NCBI RefSeq assembly: GCF_040782645.1
Contig: NZ_CP160403.1
Span: forward strand, 7,475,001 to 7,539,000
Length of the DNA: 64,000 nt
Origin: Streptomyces sp. HUAS ZL42
Lineage (GTDB): Bacteria; Actinomycetota; Actinomycetes; Streptomycetales; Streptomycetaceae
Reading direction: 5' to 3'
Shown here: in pieces, positions 8,097 to 16,001 of the stretch
Layout: the number at the start of each line of letters is the position of its first letter
Position numbering within the stretch: the stretch's first letter is position 1
Position numbers and translations under genes: made by a program
Notes under the pieces: model-generated
Database searches by the model: none
The model's input: the letters and a program-made list of their open reading frames with translations, nothing else
What the model was told of the DNA's origin: nothing

Positions 8097-8325
8097 AGGG
8101 GTGTCCTTGGGTGGGTGCCGGTGGTGTGGTGGTCGCCGTGGCGGGGTTGCGCGTCTCCCTAATGGCAGGGCTCACGGGCCCGTCATCCGATTAGCCGTTC
8201 GCAATCCCAGCGGCCGTCAGGGGTCTCGGTCAGCTGCGGAACTGGGGCGTTCGCCGAGCGGTGAGAGGTGTTCCCTGGCGGCGGCTTGGACCACGAGAGC
8301 CAACGATGCCGCTGCTTGTGTGCGA

Positions 8326-8392
8326 GCGGGGGTGGCGGTGCCGGTCCGCGCGGGACGAAGGCATGAGCGCGGACCGGCCCCGCCACCCCCGC
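8326..8392. repeat. 26-bp-arm inverted repeat with 15-nt loop
   Basis: Left arm 8326-8351 and right arm 8367-8392 are complementary at 25 of 26 positions, giving a very stable hairpin. It lies between the IS110 gene and the XRE gene, about 230 bp upstream of the transposase start. It may be a terminator, an element end structure or part of an IS110 noncoding RNA. No U-tract follows it. No gene is seen in 8097-8633. Confidence 0.7.
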
Positions 8393-8543
8393 GATGCTGC
8401 ACATGGGCGAGCAGGCACGTGGGGGCCGACTCTGTCTTGAGAGGTCAGGCCTCAGGAGCGATTACGGATCACCACATACAGACCCGCCCAAGACGCTCGG
8501 CATGAGAAGCCCATCGTCTTACCGCGCCATTAGGAGGCAGGCC

Positions 8544-8582
8544 GCGCCGCTGAGGCGGCGCGCGCCCGCGCCGTGCGCGGGC
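8544..8582 (-). terminator. Tandem hairpins after the XRE gene
   Basis: GCGCCGC/GCGGCGC (8544-8561) and GCCCGCGC/GCGCGGGC (8564-8582) are two adjacent perfect stems with 3-4 nt loops. They lie 52 bp past the stop of the minus-strand XRE gene, as expected for its terminator. Confidence 0.6.
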
Positions 8583-8633
8583 CTTGATGATGTAGGGAAA
8601 CTCCCACCGCGCTGGGCTTCGGGCTTCGGCTCC

Positions 8634-9872
8634 CTAGATGACAGCACTTCGCTCGGCCAAGTTGCGCAGCGACTCGGGGATGCGAGGGTCCGAGAGCTGG
8701 ATCAAGTCGCGGATGACCTCACGGGCCAGGTGGTGGTCGTGGATCTGCTCGGGCGCCAGGGATTCGGCCTCCATGAGTGCGGCTGTGGCCTCGCCGACGT
8801 GTCGCCGCTGCGCGTGCGCCCGCGCCACGTCAAGCAGGAAACGTGACTGCCGCTCGGGTGAAAGACCCGATGCGTCAACTTGCTGGGCCACCTCTAGGGC
8901 AAGCCCCGCGTCCCCCAACTCCACCGCCGTACTCACGGCGTGGATCTCGACGTTCGTCGGCCCGAACTCCGTGTCGAAGTCGTTGCGGTCCCCGCCCAAC
9001 CGCGCCGCGATTCCGCGCGCTCGGTCGATGTGCTCGTGGGTCCGCCCTCGGTTGCCCTCCCTCGCGTTGATCACCGCAAGGACGAGGTTCATGGCGCCGA
9101 AGAGTGACAGTTCCTCCGGCGGGCATGTCGGGGCCTCTGTCCTCGGACCCATAACGGCCGCCGCGGATTGCGCTGCCTGCTCGGCCTGGTCCATGTGCTG
9201 TTGCCGCATGAAAGCGTGCGCCATGCGGAACAGACTCGCGACCACTTCCAACGGCTGCCCTGCAAGTTCGGCCGCCTGGAGTGCTCGGTCGGCCGCGACC
9301 CACGCCGCATCCGCCTGGTCCTGCCGCGTAAAGCTTGCCGCGGCCACTTGGTACGCCTTGGCGCGCAGGGCATGGAGTTCTGTGCGCTCGCCTGCTGGCG
9401 CGTGGCGTACTGCGGCCTCGATGCTCGGGAGCAGCTTGGCGAGATGATCGCTCAGTGCCGCGTAGCTCGACGCGTGCACGAGAGTCCACGCCTCGTCTAC
9501 CTGCTGACGGAAGTCGGCAAGCGATGGAGTCGGCTCGGCCGGGGGCTGCTGGAAGAGGCTGCCCAACGCGGGATGACCGGTAAGGGCCACCCGCAGGCCG
9601 TCGAGATCATTGCTCTTCGCCTGCTCCTCTGGCTCGGCTTCCTCCACCGGGGCGGCGGCGTCCGACCGTAGGTCACGTACGGGCACGTTGAGCGCATCGG
9701 CGAGAGCCTGAAGGACGGACAGCCGCTCGACGGGCTGTACGCCTCTTTCGACCTGCGAGACCCAGCTCTCGGAGCGCCCCATGGCAGCGGCAAGGTCGCT
9801 CTGTGACATGCCTGCCGCGCGGCGGAGCTCCTTGACCCTCTGGCCAATCGTCTTGGTGTCGGAAGCCGTCAC
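8634..9872 (-). CDS. XRE family transcriptional regulator with TPR-like C-terminal domain
   Basis: The 412-residue protein has an XRE helix-turn-helix at residues 9-65 (RVKELRRAAGMSQSDLAAAMG, ESWVSQVERG) and then a long helical TPR-like region. Regulators of this build are common in Streptomyces and their AICEs. It starts at a GTG whose bases overlap the stop of the upstream ABM gene (GTGA), so the two genes are coupled. It probably controls the divergent transfer operon through the repeats at 10245-10281, which sit in that operon's promoter; this is inferred from position. Confidence 0.88.
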   Translation of the reverse strand: MTASDTKTIGQRVKELRRAAGMSQSDLAAAMGRSESWVSQVERGVQPVERLSVLQALADALNVPVRDLRSDAAAPVEEAEPEEQAKSNDLDGLRVALTGHPALGSLFQQPPAEPTPSLADFRQQVDEAWTLVHASSYAALSDHLAKLLPSIEAAVRHAPAGERTELHALRAKAYQVAAASFTRQDQADAAWVAADRALQAAELAGQPLEVVASLFRMAHAFMRQQHMDQAEQAAQSAAAVMGPRTEAPTCPPEELSLFGAMNLVLAVINAREGNRGRTHEHIDRARGIAARLGGDRNDFDTEFGPTNVEIHAVSTAVELGDAGLALEVAQQVDASGLSPERQSRFLLDVARAHAQRRHVGEATAALMEAESLAPEQIHDHHLAREVIRDLIQLSDPRIPESLRNLAERSAVI

Positions 9873-10189
9873 TTCTCGGCTCCGGTGGGGTACTTGCCGG
9901 CATACGGCTGAAGGCGGTCAACCTCGGTCTTCTCGACGTACTTGGAGCGCTCGGCCAGGAAGTGACGCGTGTGCGGCTGACGCTCGTGCTCCTCGAAGGC
10001 AGCGCGATCGGCGTACAGCTCGTAGAAGATCCGCTCGTTGGGCGCGCCCTCGACCTCGTGGCATGCATAGACCAGCGTGCCGGGCTCGTGCGCCCGGATC
10101 CCTGCGGCGGTCTCCTCGATCAGTGCGTCAAACGCTTCCTCTGCCCCGTCGCGCAGCGTGAAGCGAACAAAAAGCCCATAGTTGGCCAT
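9869..10189 (-). CDS. ABM-domain (antibiotic biosynthesis monooxygenase-like) protein
   Basis: The 106-residue protein matches the single-domain ABM/quinol monooxygenase family in length and pattern (GLFVRFTLRDGAEEAFDALI, then ERIFYELYADRAAFEEHE and TRHFLAE). Such dimeric ferredoxin-like proteins act on quinols or other small aromatics, but many have no known substrate. A GGAGG site precedes the ATG. It is the first gene of a two-gene unit with the XRE regulator and is divergent from the transfer genes. Its presence inside an AICE is notable, because it has no evident link to conjugation. Confidence 0.82.
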   Translation of the reverse strand: MANYGLFVRFTLRDGAEEAFDALIEETAAGIRAHEPGTLVYACHEVEGAPNERIFYELYADRAAFEEHERQPHTRHFLAERSKYVEKTEVDRLQPYAGKYPTGAEK

Positions 10190-10244
10190 TCCTGCCTCCT
10201 TCTCGTCGCACTCAGTCTCGCAGACTCGGAGTTCTCCTACTAGT

Positions 10245-10287
10245 CGCAGTTTTTCTGTTGACTCGCAGTTTTTCTGCGAGTAGTTTC
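10245..10287 (+). promoter_or_regulatory. Promoter with operator embedded between -35 and -10
   Basis: TTGACT (10259-10264) and TAGTTT (10282-10287) are spaced by 17 bp and face the transfer operon. The spacer is filled by a perfect dyad CTCGCAG-TTTTT-CTGCGAG (10263-10281). A second copy of its half (TCGCAGTTTTTCTG, 10245-10258) lies 19 bp upstream in direct repeat. A protein bound here would block polymerase; the neighbouring XRE protein is the best candidate. Confidence 0.72.
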
Positions 10288-10380
10288 AGTGGTGTCGCAA
10301 CAACAAGCCGCCCCGGGCTGCGTGCCATCCGCCAAGATCACAGCGCAGCCCGGGGCTTATCCCAACAGGGAGACTCCATC

Positions 10381-10737
10381 ATGCGTCAGATCCCCGTCGA
10401 CACCTCCGCCGCGACCGTGATGGTCGCCAAGACGCCGCAGCCCAAGGTCAAGGACCGCCGTACCGGCGAGATCGCCACCGACGCCGAGACCGGCGCCACG
10501 CTGATGACCGTCGACGTGATGTTCGCGGCGAACGACGAGGTCGAGATCCTGTCCATCACCGTCCCCGAGCCCGGTATCTCCGGTGAGCTGGGCATGGGTA
10601 CGCCGGTCGCCCTGACCGGCCTGATCGCCCGGCCGTGGGAGAACGAGTTCAACGGCCAGAAGCGGCACGGCATCGCCTTCCGCGCGGTCGCCGTGACCTC
10701 GCTCGCCGCCGCTGCCGCGAAGCCCAAGGCGGCCTGA
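10381..10737 (+). CDS. SCO3933-type AICE regulatory protein
   Basis: This 118-residue protein begins MRQIPVDTSAATVMVA and matches the small SCO3933-like family found just ahead of the FtsK-like gene in many Streptomyces AICEs. It has no membrane segment. The name is by family resemblance; the molecular role is not established. It is the first gene of the long transfer and replication operon, about 94 bp after the -10 of a strong repressible promoter, with GGGAG seven bases ahead of the ATG. It ends in an Ala/Lys-rich tail. The next gene starts 3 bp after its stop. Confidence 0.75.
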   Translation: MRQIPVDTSAATVMVAKTPQPKVKDRRTGEIATDAETGATLMTVDVMFAANDEVEILSITVPEPGISGELGMGTPVALTGLIARPWENEFNGQKRHGIAFRAVAVTSLAAAAAKPKAA

Positions 10738-10739
10738 CC

Positions 10740-12095
10740 ATGACCTGGTTCATGGTCGCGCTCGTGCTGGTCGTCGCCACTGCGGGTCTCCTGCGGTGGC
10801 GGCGCCCCGCCTGGTACTGGCTGACCTTCGGGGTCGCCCTCGCCGCGCTGCGGGTCCTGGTTCGCTACGCGTCCGTCATGGACGCCTGCGGCCTGACCGT
10901 CCCGCCCTCGCGGTGGCGTCTCGCCCTCGCCCGGATGACGAACCGGCCGTCGCCGGAGTCCCGCCCGCCGCGGATTCTGCGGATGCGCCCGACTCGGACC
11001 GGCCTGGTCCTGCGGCTCAAGCTCCGGCCCGGACAGGACGCCTTCGACATCGCGGCGGCCTCCGACCGGCTGCGGCACTCCTTCGGGATGTACGGCGTCA
11101 CCTCGCGTGAACTCCGCTCTGGCGTGGTCGAGGTGCGGATGACGGGCTACGACGTCCTGAAGCGGGTGCAGATGCCTGCCAGGACTGAACCCCGCCCGAT
11201 GCGGGTCCCGGTCGCCTTGCGGGAGGACGGCACGGTCCACTACCGCGATTACCGCGCGATACCCCACGCGCTCACCCTCGGGGCCACCGAGTCGGGAAAG
11301 TCGGTGTACCAGCGCAACCTGGTCGCCGGGCTGGCGCCGATGGATGTGGCCCTGGTCGGGATCGACTGCAAGCAGGGGGTTGAGTTGTTCCCGCTGGCCC
11401 GTCGGTTCTCCGCGCTCGCCGACAACCCGGACGCTGCCGCCGAGCTGCTGGAGTCGCTCGTCACGCACATGGAGGGCGTCTACCAGCTCATCCGCGCCGA
11501 GCAGCGCGTCACCGCCGACGTCTGCGATGCGGAGATCGCCGCCGACATCTGGGATCTGCCCGCCGACCTGCGCCCGACGCCGATCGTCGTCCTCGTCGAC
11601 GAGGTCGCCGAACTCGCCCTGTTCGCCACCAAAGAGGAGGAGAAGCGCAGGGACCGGATCATCACTGCGCTGGCCCGGCTCGCCCAGCTCGGCCGTGCCG
11701 CCGGGATCTACCTGGAGATCTGCGGGCAGCGCTTCGGCTCCGAACTCGGCAAGGGCATCACCATGCTCCGCGCCCAGCTCTCCGGCCGAACCGCCCACCG
11801 CGTCAACGACGAAACCTCAGCCAACATGGCCTTCGGCGACATCTCCCCGGACGCCGTCCTCGCCGCCATCCAGATCCCCGCCACCATGCGCGGTGTCGCC
11901 ATCGCAGGGGACTCAACCGGCGGCTGGCACCGCATCCGTGCCCCGCACACCTCGATGCGGCAGGCCGTCAACATCTGCAACCGGCATGCCGACCGTACGC
12001 CGGACCTGCCCAGCCTGGCCCCGTTCCGGCCCGCACTCAGCATCCCCGAGCCCGTGGATGCCCCGGCCGTCGAGTCCATCCCGGCCTCTGCCTGA
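10740..12095 (+). CDS. FtsK/SpoIIIE-like conjugal transfer ATPase (TraB/TraSA type)
   Basis: The 451-residue protein has one or two N-terminal hydrophobic segments (residues 2-45), a Walker A GATESGKS at 181-188 and a Walker B VVLVDE at about 283-288. Proteins of this class form hexameric pumps that move double-stranded plasmid or AICE DNA between mycelia; one protein is enough for transfer in Streptomyces. Size and layout fit the TraSA type of pSAM2. It follows the SCO3933-type gene by 2 bp and lies upstream of the Spd-type genes. A DNA-recognition C-terminal helix is expected but not clear; the end is Pro/Ala-rich. Confidence 0.9.
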   Translation: MTWFMVALVLVVATAGLLRWRRPAWYWLTFGVALAALRVLVRYASVMDACGLTVPPSRWRLALARMTNRPSPESRPPRILRMRPTRTGLVLRLKLRPGQDAFDIAAASDRLRHSFGMYGVTSRELRSGVVEVRMTGYDVLKRVQMPARTEPRPMRVPVALREDGTVHYRDYRAIPHALTLGATESGKSVYQRNLVAGLAPMDVALVGIDCKQGVELFPLARRFSALADNPDAAAELLESLVTHMEGVYQLIRAEQRVTADVCDAEIAADIWDLPADLRPTPIVVLVDEVAELALFATKEEEKRRDRIITALARLAQLGRAAGIYLEICGQRFGSELGKGITMLRAQLSGRTAHRVNDETSANMAFGDISPDAVLAAIQIPATMRGVAIAGDSTGGWHRIRAPHTSMRQAVNICNRHADRTPDLPSLAPFRPALSIPEPVDAPAVESIPASA

Positions 12096-12177
12096 TCTCT
12101 CCCGCTCCACGGTCGGCGCGACCGCTTCGCGCCAGGTCCCTACCCGAGCCATGCCCGAAACAAGGAGATCACCCGCC

Positions 12178-12363
12178 ATGTGCCCTGACTGCGAGGACTT
12201 CGCCCGCACCGTGGTGATGCTCGGCCAACTCGCCCTCTACGCCGACACCTTCGGCGCCGATCAGGACTTCATCGACATCGTCGGCCCGTGCCTGGCCGCC
12301 TCGTTGCCGGAGCCGCCGCCGGGCACGTTCCCGCCCGGCTACGACCCCGGCGAGGAGTCCTGA
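12178..12363 (+). CDS. Small AICE protein with CxxC motif, unknown function
   Basis: A 61-residue acidic protein starting MCPDCEDF. The CPDC pair could bind metal or act in redox, but there is no second Cys pair in range. A good AAGGAGA site lies upstream of the ATG at 12178. Its stop overlaps the start of the next gene (TGATG), which supports real translation. Genes of this kind are common between the FtsK-like ATPase and the DUF2637 gene in AICEs. No function can be assigned. Confidence 0.7.
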   Translation: MCPDCEDFARTVVMLGQLALYADTFGADQDFIDIVGPCLAASLPEPPPGTFPPGYDPGEES

Positions 12364-13028
12364 TGGCCCGCCCCAGTCTCCGCGTCGACGCGGTCCTGGT
12401 CCAAGCCGTCATCGCGGGCGCCCTGTCCTTCGCCCACCTCCACGACCTGGCCGCCGCTGCCGGACAGAACGGCTGGAAGGCCTGGGCCTACCCGATCAGC
12501 GTCGACCTGCTCCTGGTCGCCGCCTGGCGACGGCTCCGCTCCGACGGCCCGTCCCGGCTGGCCTGGTGCTGGTTCCTGATCGCCCTGTTCGCCTCGCTCG
12601 GCGCCAACGTCGCCACCGCCGGATTCCTCGACCTGGCCAACCCGCCCGCCCTACTCCGGCTCGGCATCGCCGGATGGCCCGCCCTCGCCTTCCTCGGCGG
12701 CACACTCCTCGCCCACTCCGCCGGGGACCGGGTGCCGGTTCCGCCGGCGCCCGCAGCCCCGGCCCCCACACCCGACATCGAGCCCGAACCGATCCCCGAC
12801 CCGGAGCCGGAAGCCGACCCGGTCACCGCGTCCGAGCAAGCCCCCGCCTTGCCCGCCGCCGACCCGGCTCCGGCAGTGCCCGTCCCGGCCGCGCTGGTCG
12901 ACCACGCCCGCAAGGTCGCCGCGGACCACCAGACCCGCACCGGCTCCCCGATCGACACCGAAACCCTGCGCGCCCGGCTCGGCGTCCCGCCCCAGCTCGC
13001 CGACGCCATCGCCGCCCAACTCGCCTGA
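12363..13028 (+). CDS. DUF2637 / SpdB-like transfer membrane protein
   Basis: The 221-residue protein has three to four hydrophobic segments in its first 115 residues (VLVQAVIAGALSFAHLHDLA, then AYPISVDLLLVAAW, then a segment near LIALFASLGANVATAGFL). This is the DUF2637 pattern of Streptomyces plasmid spread proteins. A Pro/Glu/Ala-rich linker follows, and then a small C-terminal helical domain (PIDTETLRARLGVPPQLADAIAAQL) like the winged-helix tail of SpdB-type proteins. It is likely to help spread of transferred DNA along the mycelium. It overlaps the preceding small gene and lies in the same operon. Confidence 0.8.
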   Translation: MARPSLRVDAVLVQAVIAGALSFAHLHDLAAAAGQNGWKAWAYPISVDLLLVAAWRRLRSDGPSRLAWCWFLIALFASLGANVATAGFLDLANPPALLRLGIAGWPALAFLGGTLLAHSAGDRVPVPPAPAAPAPTPDIEPEPIPDPEPEADPVTASEQAPALPAADPAPAVPVPAALVDHARKVAADHQTRTGSPIDTETLRARLGVPPQLADAIAAQLA

Positions 13029-13048
13029 CTCGGAAGGAACCCATCGCC

Positions 13049-13243
13049 ATGACGCGTGACCCCGCCGACCTGACCGCCGCCGACTACCTCGACAGCGCCC
13101 GCGAGATGACCGCCGCCAACCGGCCCTACCTCGCCCACCTGCTCGCCGAGGAGGCCGCCCAGCGCACCACCGACCCGGCCACCGCCGCCGGTATCCGCGC
13201 CAGCTTCCCCGACCCGGCCACGACCCGAGAGGAGACCGACTGA
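13049..13243 (+). CDS. Small AICE protein, unknown function
   Basis: A 64-residue soluble protein, rich in Ala, Asp and Thr, beginning MTRDPADLTAADYLDSAREM. AAGGA lies eight to ten bases before the ATG. It fits tightly between neighbours (20 bp and 1 bp gaps) on the same strand. I do not recognise a domain. Position suggests a helper in transfer or regulation. Confidence 0.65.
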   Translation: MTRDPADLTAADYLDSAREMTAANRPYLAHLLAEEAAQRTTDPATAAGIRASFPDPATTREETD

Positions 13244-13244
13244 C

Positions 13245-13436
13245 ATGCCCGCCCGCGACCACTTCCACTCGCTGATGCAGATCGGCCCCGTGCAGATCGG
13301 CACCCACCGCGACCGCAACGGCCAGACCAAACACGCCGCCGTGTGCACCGCCGACCGCTGCGGCTGGTCCGCCGACTACACCAGCCAGACCGCCGCCCAG
13401 CTCGCCGCCCGCACCCACCGCTGCAAGGTCAGCTGA
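13245..13436 (+). CDS. Mobile element transfer protein (small, Cys/His-containing)
   Basis: A 63-residue protein with VCTADRCGW and a later THRCKVS, a spacing that could form a small metal site. It resembles the short mobile-element transfer proteins common in Streptomyces AICEs. The start lies one base after the previous stop, and GGAG precedes it within the previous gene. Its role is unknown beyond its consistent place in transfer operons. Confidence 0.7.
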   Translation: MPARDHFHSLMQIGPVQIGTHRDRNGQTKHAAVCTADRCGWSADYTSQTAAQLAARTHRCKVS

Positions 13437-13450
13437 GGAGGCCACCACCC

Positions 13451-13606
13451 ATGAACGTCCCGCTCTGGTTCGCCCTGCTCGTCGTCGGCTACCTCGGCGT
13501 CAAGCTCATCCGCCCGCCCGCGTGGCTCATCGCGGTGCTCCTGCTCGGCGGCTTCCTCCTCGCCGACAGCGTCCTTGCCCCGGCCATCGACAGCTTCGTC
13601 AAGTAG
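13451..13606 (+). CDS. Small two-segment membrane protein of the transfer operon
   Basis: Only 51 residues, nearly all hydrophobic, with two likely membrane segments (VPLWFALLVVGYLGVKLI and AWLIAVLLLGGFLLADSVL) and a short polar tail. GAGGAGG lies ahead of the ATG at 13451. Small Spd membrane proteins of this type are thought to assist intramycelial spread. It is on the same strand with short gaps on both sides. Confidence 0.7.
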   Translation: MNVPLWFALLVVGYLGVKLIRPPAWLIAVLLLGGFLLADSVLAPAIDSFVK

Positions 13607-13630
13607 CCCACTGGAGAGAGGAGATCACCG

Positions 13631-13945
13631 ATGCTCCGCCCGAAGATCCCGACCATGCCGACGCCGACCAGCCGCGTCACTCCGCCCGCCGTCGTCGAGC
13701 CGACCGTTGTCGTTCCCGGCACCCAGACCCCGCCGCCCGCTCCGGTGGCCCCGGCGCCGTCCCGGCCCACGATCCAGCTCACGCCCGGCGCTGTGATCGC
13801 CCTCGTCGGCGGCGGCACCGCCGTCGTCCTGGTCGTCGGCGCTGTCCTCGTCTCCATGCTCCTCGCCGTGGCCATCACCGGCGCCTCGGTCGCCGTGTGC
13901 GCGGTCGTCCTGCGCTCCCTCCTCAACGCCGAAAGGAAGAACTGA
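13631..13945 (+). CDS. SpdD-like spread protein
   Basis: A 104-residue protein with a Pro/Thr/Val-rich N-terminal half and a hydrophobic C-terminal region (GAVIALVGGGTAVVLVVGAV, then a second segment to residue 96). It ends with a short basic tail. This layout matches the SpdD-like proteins of Streptomyces plasmids. GAGAGGAG lies about ten bases upstream. It belongs to the transfer operon; the biochemical role of the family is unknown. Confidence 0.75.
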   Translation: MLRPKIPTMPTPTSRVTPPAVVEPTVVVPGTQTPPPAPVAPAPSRPTIQLTPGAVIALVGGGTAVVLVVGAVLVSMLLAVAITGASVAVCAVVLRSLLNAERKN

Positions 13946-13946
13946 C

Positions 13947-14129
13947 ATGGGCATCTTCAGCAAGCGTCCCGCCACCGACTCCGTCAAAGCCGAACGCGAG
14001 TACCGCGCCGTCAAGCGTGAGGCCGTCAAGCGGCACAACGAGATCGCCGACCGGATCCAGAACGGCACCGCCACGCCCGAGGACAAGCGCATCTTCAACG
14101 CCGGGCGTAAGCGCTCCGGCCGCATCTGA
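13947..14129 (+). CDS. Small basic AICE protein, unknown function
   Basis: A 60-residue, strongly basic helical protein (MGIFSKRPATDSVKAEREYR ...). It starts one base after the SpdD-like stop, with GGAAGG upstream. I see no membrane segment or domain. High charge suggests nucleic acid or partner binding, but this is a guess. Confidence 0.65.
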   Translation: MGIFSKRPATDSVKAEREYRAVKREAVKRHNEIADRIQNGTATPEDKRIFNAGRKRSGRI

Positions 14130-14218
14130 ACGGCCCCCGGAGCGGCCTCGGTCGCCAAACTTCCGCCGCTCCGGACGCCGTCCCTGTCCGATCCACAGAA
14201 CCGGAAGGAACCTCCATC

Positions 14219-14416
14219 ATGACTGGCCCCACCCCAGCCACCACGACAACACCGCGGATCTGCCCCAACTGCGATGGCTTCGCCTCCGCCGCCATCACCA
14301 TCGGCGGCCGCGACCACCGCGGGCAGCTGCGCACCATCACCGCGGACTGCCCGGCCTGCCGCGGCACCGGCATCGCGCCCGCCCGCGTCCTCCAGCTCGC
14401 CGGGGGCCGCGCATGA
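14219..14416 (+). CDS. Small zinc-ribbon-like protein upstream of Rep
   Basis: A 65-residue protein with CPNCDG and CPACRGTG, the DnaJ-type CxxCxG pattern, so one zinc site is likely. GGAAGGAA precedes the ATG at 14219. Its last bases overlap the start of the replication initiator gene (ATGA), so it is coupled to it. Such small Zn-ribbon genes often precede repSA-type genes in AICEs; a regulatory role in replication is only inferred. Confidence 0.72.
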   Translation: MTGPTPATTTTPRICPNCDGFASAAITIGGRDHRGQLRTITADCPACRGTGIAPARVLQLAGGRA

Positions 14417-15798
14417 CCAACGCCGCGACCTTCGCGGACCTGGACCCGATCACCCTGGGGGATCTCCTCCGGGTGGCCGGGATTCCGGGCTTCGACCGCT
14501 GGCAAGACCAGATCAAGCGCACCGGCGGCTGTGCCGACCCGATCCACCTGCGCGGCTGGGTCCTGCACAAGGACAAGACCACCGGCGAGACCCTGCACCA
14601 CTACAGCACCGAGAACGAGCCGGGCGGGCGCCTCCGCGTCGCTTGCGGCAACCGTCGCGCCTCCCGCTGCCCGGCCTGCGCCTGGACCTACGCCGGGGAC
14701 ACCTACCACCTGATCCGTGCCGGGCTCGCCGGGGACCCCGACAAGGACATCCCCGCCACCGTCCGCGACCACCCGCGCGTCTTCACCACCCTCACCGCAC
14801 CCTCGTTCGGCCCAGTCCACAACCGGCCCGACCGCGGCGCCTGCCGCTGCGGCACCCGCCACACCGAGGACGATGCCTCCCTCGGCACAGCACTGGACCC
14901 GGCCACCTACGACTACGCAGGCGCCGTGCTCTTCAACAACCACGCGGGCGAGCTGTGGATGCGCTTCGCCAACCGACTCCGCCGCGAGATCGCCGCCCGC
15001 GCCGGACTGACACAGCGTGAACTCGCCGACGCCTGCCGGGTCTCGTACGGCAAGGTCGCCGAATTCCAGAAGCGCGGTGCCATCCACTTCCACGCTGTGA
15101 TCCGCCTCGACGGACCCGACGGCCCTGATTCTCCACCGCCCTCGTGGGCCCGTACGGAGCTGCTCACGGACGCGATCCGTGCCGCCGCTACGCACTCCTA
15201 CACCAGCGTCAGCGTCCCGGCCTCCGACGACCAACCCGCCCGCACCTTCCGCTGGGGTACACAGCTCGACGTACGGCCCGTGAAGGCCTTCGGTGACGGT
15301 TCAGACCTCACCGAACAGGCCGTTGCCTCCTACGTCGCCAAGTACGCCACCAAAGCCGCAGAGAACACAGGCACTCTCGACCGCCGCATCGGCGAACTCG
15401 CCGAACTCGACCGCCACGGCGTGCCCGACCACGCGCGCCGTCTGATCACCGCGTGCCGCGACCTCGACAAGCTGTACCCGGACCGGCGGCTGTGGGCCTG
15501 GGCTCACATGCTCGGTTTCCGGGGGCACTTCAGCTCCAAGTCGCGCCGCTACTCGACCACTCTCGGCGCTCTTCGCCAGGCGCGCGCGGACTTCCGCGCC
15601 GTTCAGGAACGCGCCGCCCTCGGCCTCGACGACCGCGAGCCGGACACCGTGCTCGTCCTCGCCGACTGGCAGTACGCCGGACACGGCCACACCCCTGGTG
15701 AATCCGCGCTCGCCGCCACGATCGCTCGTGATCTCCAGCTCAACCGTGAAACCGCCCGCGAAGCACTCGCCGCGCTACCAGATGACAGGGAGTGGTGA
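14413..15798 (+). CDS. RepSA-type rolling-circle replication initiator
   Basis: The 461-residue protein matches the RepSA group of AICE initiators. Visible rolling-circle motifs are FTTLTAP (about 124-130), the metal-binding AIHFHAVIRLD (about 223-233) and the Tyr motif YVAKYATKAAE (about 307-317). A Cys-rich patch (CGNRRASRCPACAW, then CRCGTRH) may be a zinc site. It nicks the element origin and starts replication of the excised circle. The origin is often inside or near this gene but I cannot place it. It overlaps the Zn-ribbon gene and is followed by xis and int, giving the pSAM2 order. Confidence 0.9.
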   Translation: MTNAATFADLDPITLGDLLRVAGIPGFDRWQDQIKRTGGCADPIHLRGWVLHKDKTTGETLHHYSTENEPGGRLRVACGNRRASRCPACAWTYAGDTYHLIRAGLAGDPDKDIPATVRDHPRVFTTLTAPSFGPVHNRPDRGACRCGTRHTEDDASLGTALDPATYDYAGAVLFNNHAGELWMRFANRLRREIAARAGLTQRELADACRVSYGKVAEFQKRGAIHFHAVIRLDGPDGPDSPPPSWARTELLTDAIRAAATHSYTSVSVPASDDQPARTFRWGTQLDVRPVKAFGDGSDLTEQAVASYVAKYATKAAENTGTLDRRIGELAELDRHGVPDHARRLITACRDLDKLYPDRRLWAWAHMLGFRGHFSSKSRRYSTTLGALRQARADFRAVQERAALGLDDREPDTVLVLADWQYAGHGHTPGESALAATIARDLQLNRETAREALAALPDDREW

Positions 15799-15800
15799 CC

Positions 15801-16001
15801 ATGCCGACCCGACTGCCCGACCGCTATCTCACGCCTGAGGACCTGGTTGAACTCTTCGAACTGCCCAGCGTGGAGACCCTCTACCAGTGGCGGCGGAAGC
15901 GCATCGGTCCTCGGGGATTCCGGGTAGGCCGGTACATCCGGTACGACCCCGACCACGTGCATGCGTGGGTCAAGTCCCAGATGGAAGGGGCTGCCGCCTG
16001 A
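15801..16001 (+). CDS. Excisionase (Xis), MerR-like helix-turn-helix
   Basis: A 66-residue protein with the excisionase winged helix (YLTPEDLVELFELPSVETLYQW followed by GFRVGRYIRYDPDHVHAWVK). It would bend attachment DNA and turn the integrase toward excision. The ATG at 15801 is preferred to the GTG codons at 15792 and 15795 because GGGAG lies at the right distance. Its stop overlaps the integrase ATG (TGATG), the usual coupled xis-int pair. Confidence 0.9.
   Translation: MPTRLPDRYLTPEDLVELFELPSVETLYQWRRKRIGPRGFRVGRYIRYDPDHVHAWVKSQMEGAAA

Noticed and set aside
8394..8846. 150-codon frame between IS110 and XRE genes
   Set aside because: It runs antisense into the XRE gene, has no recognised domain and passes over terminator-like hairpins.
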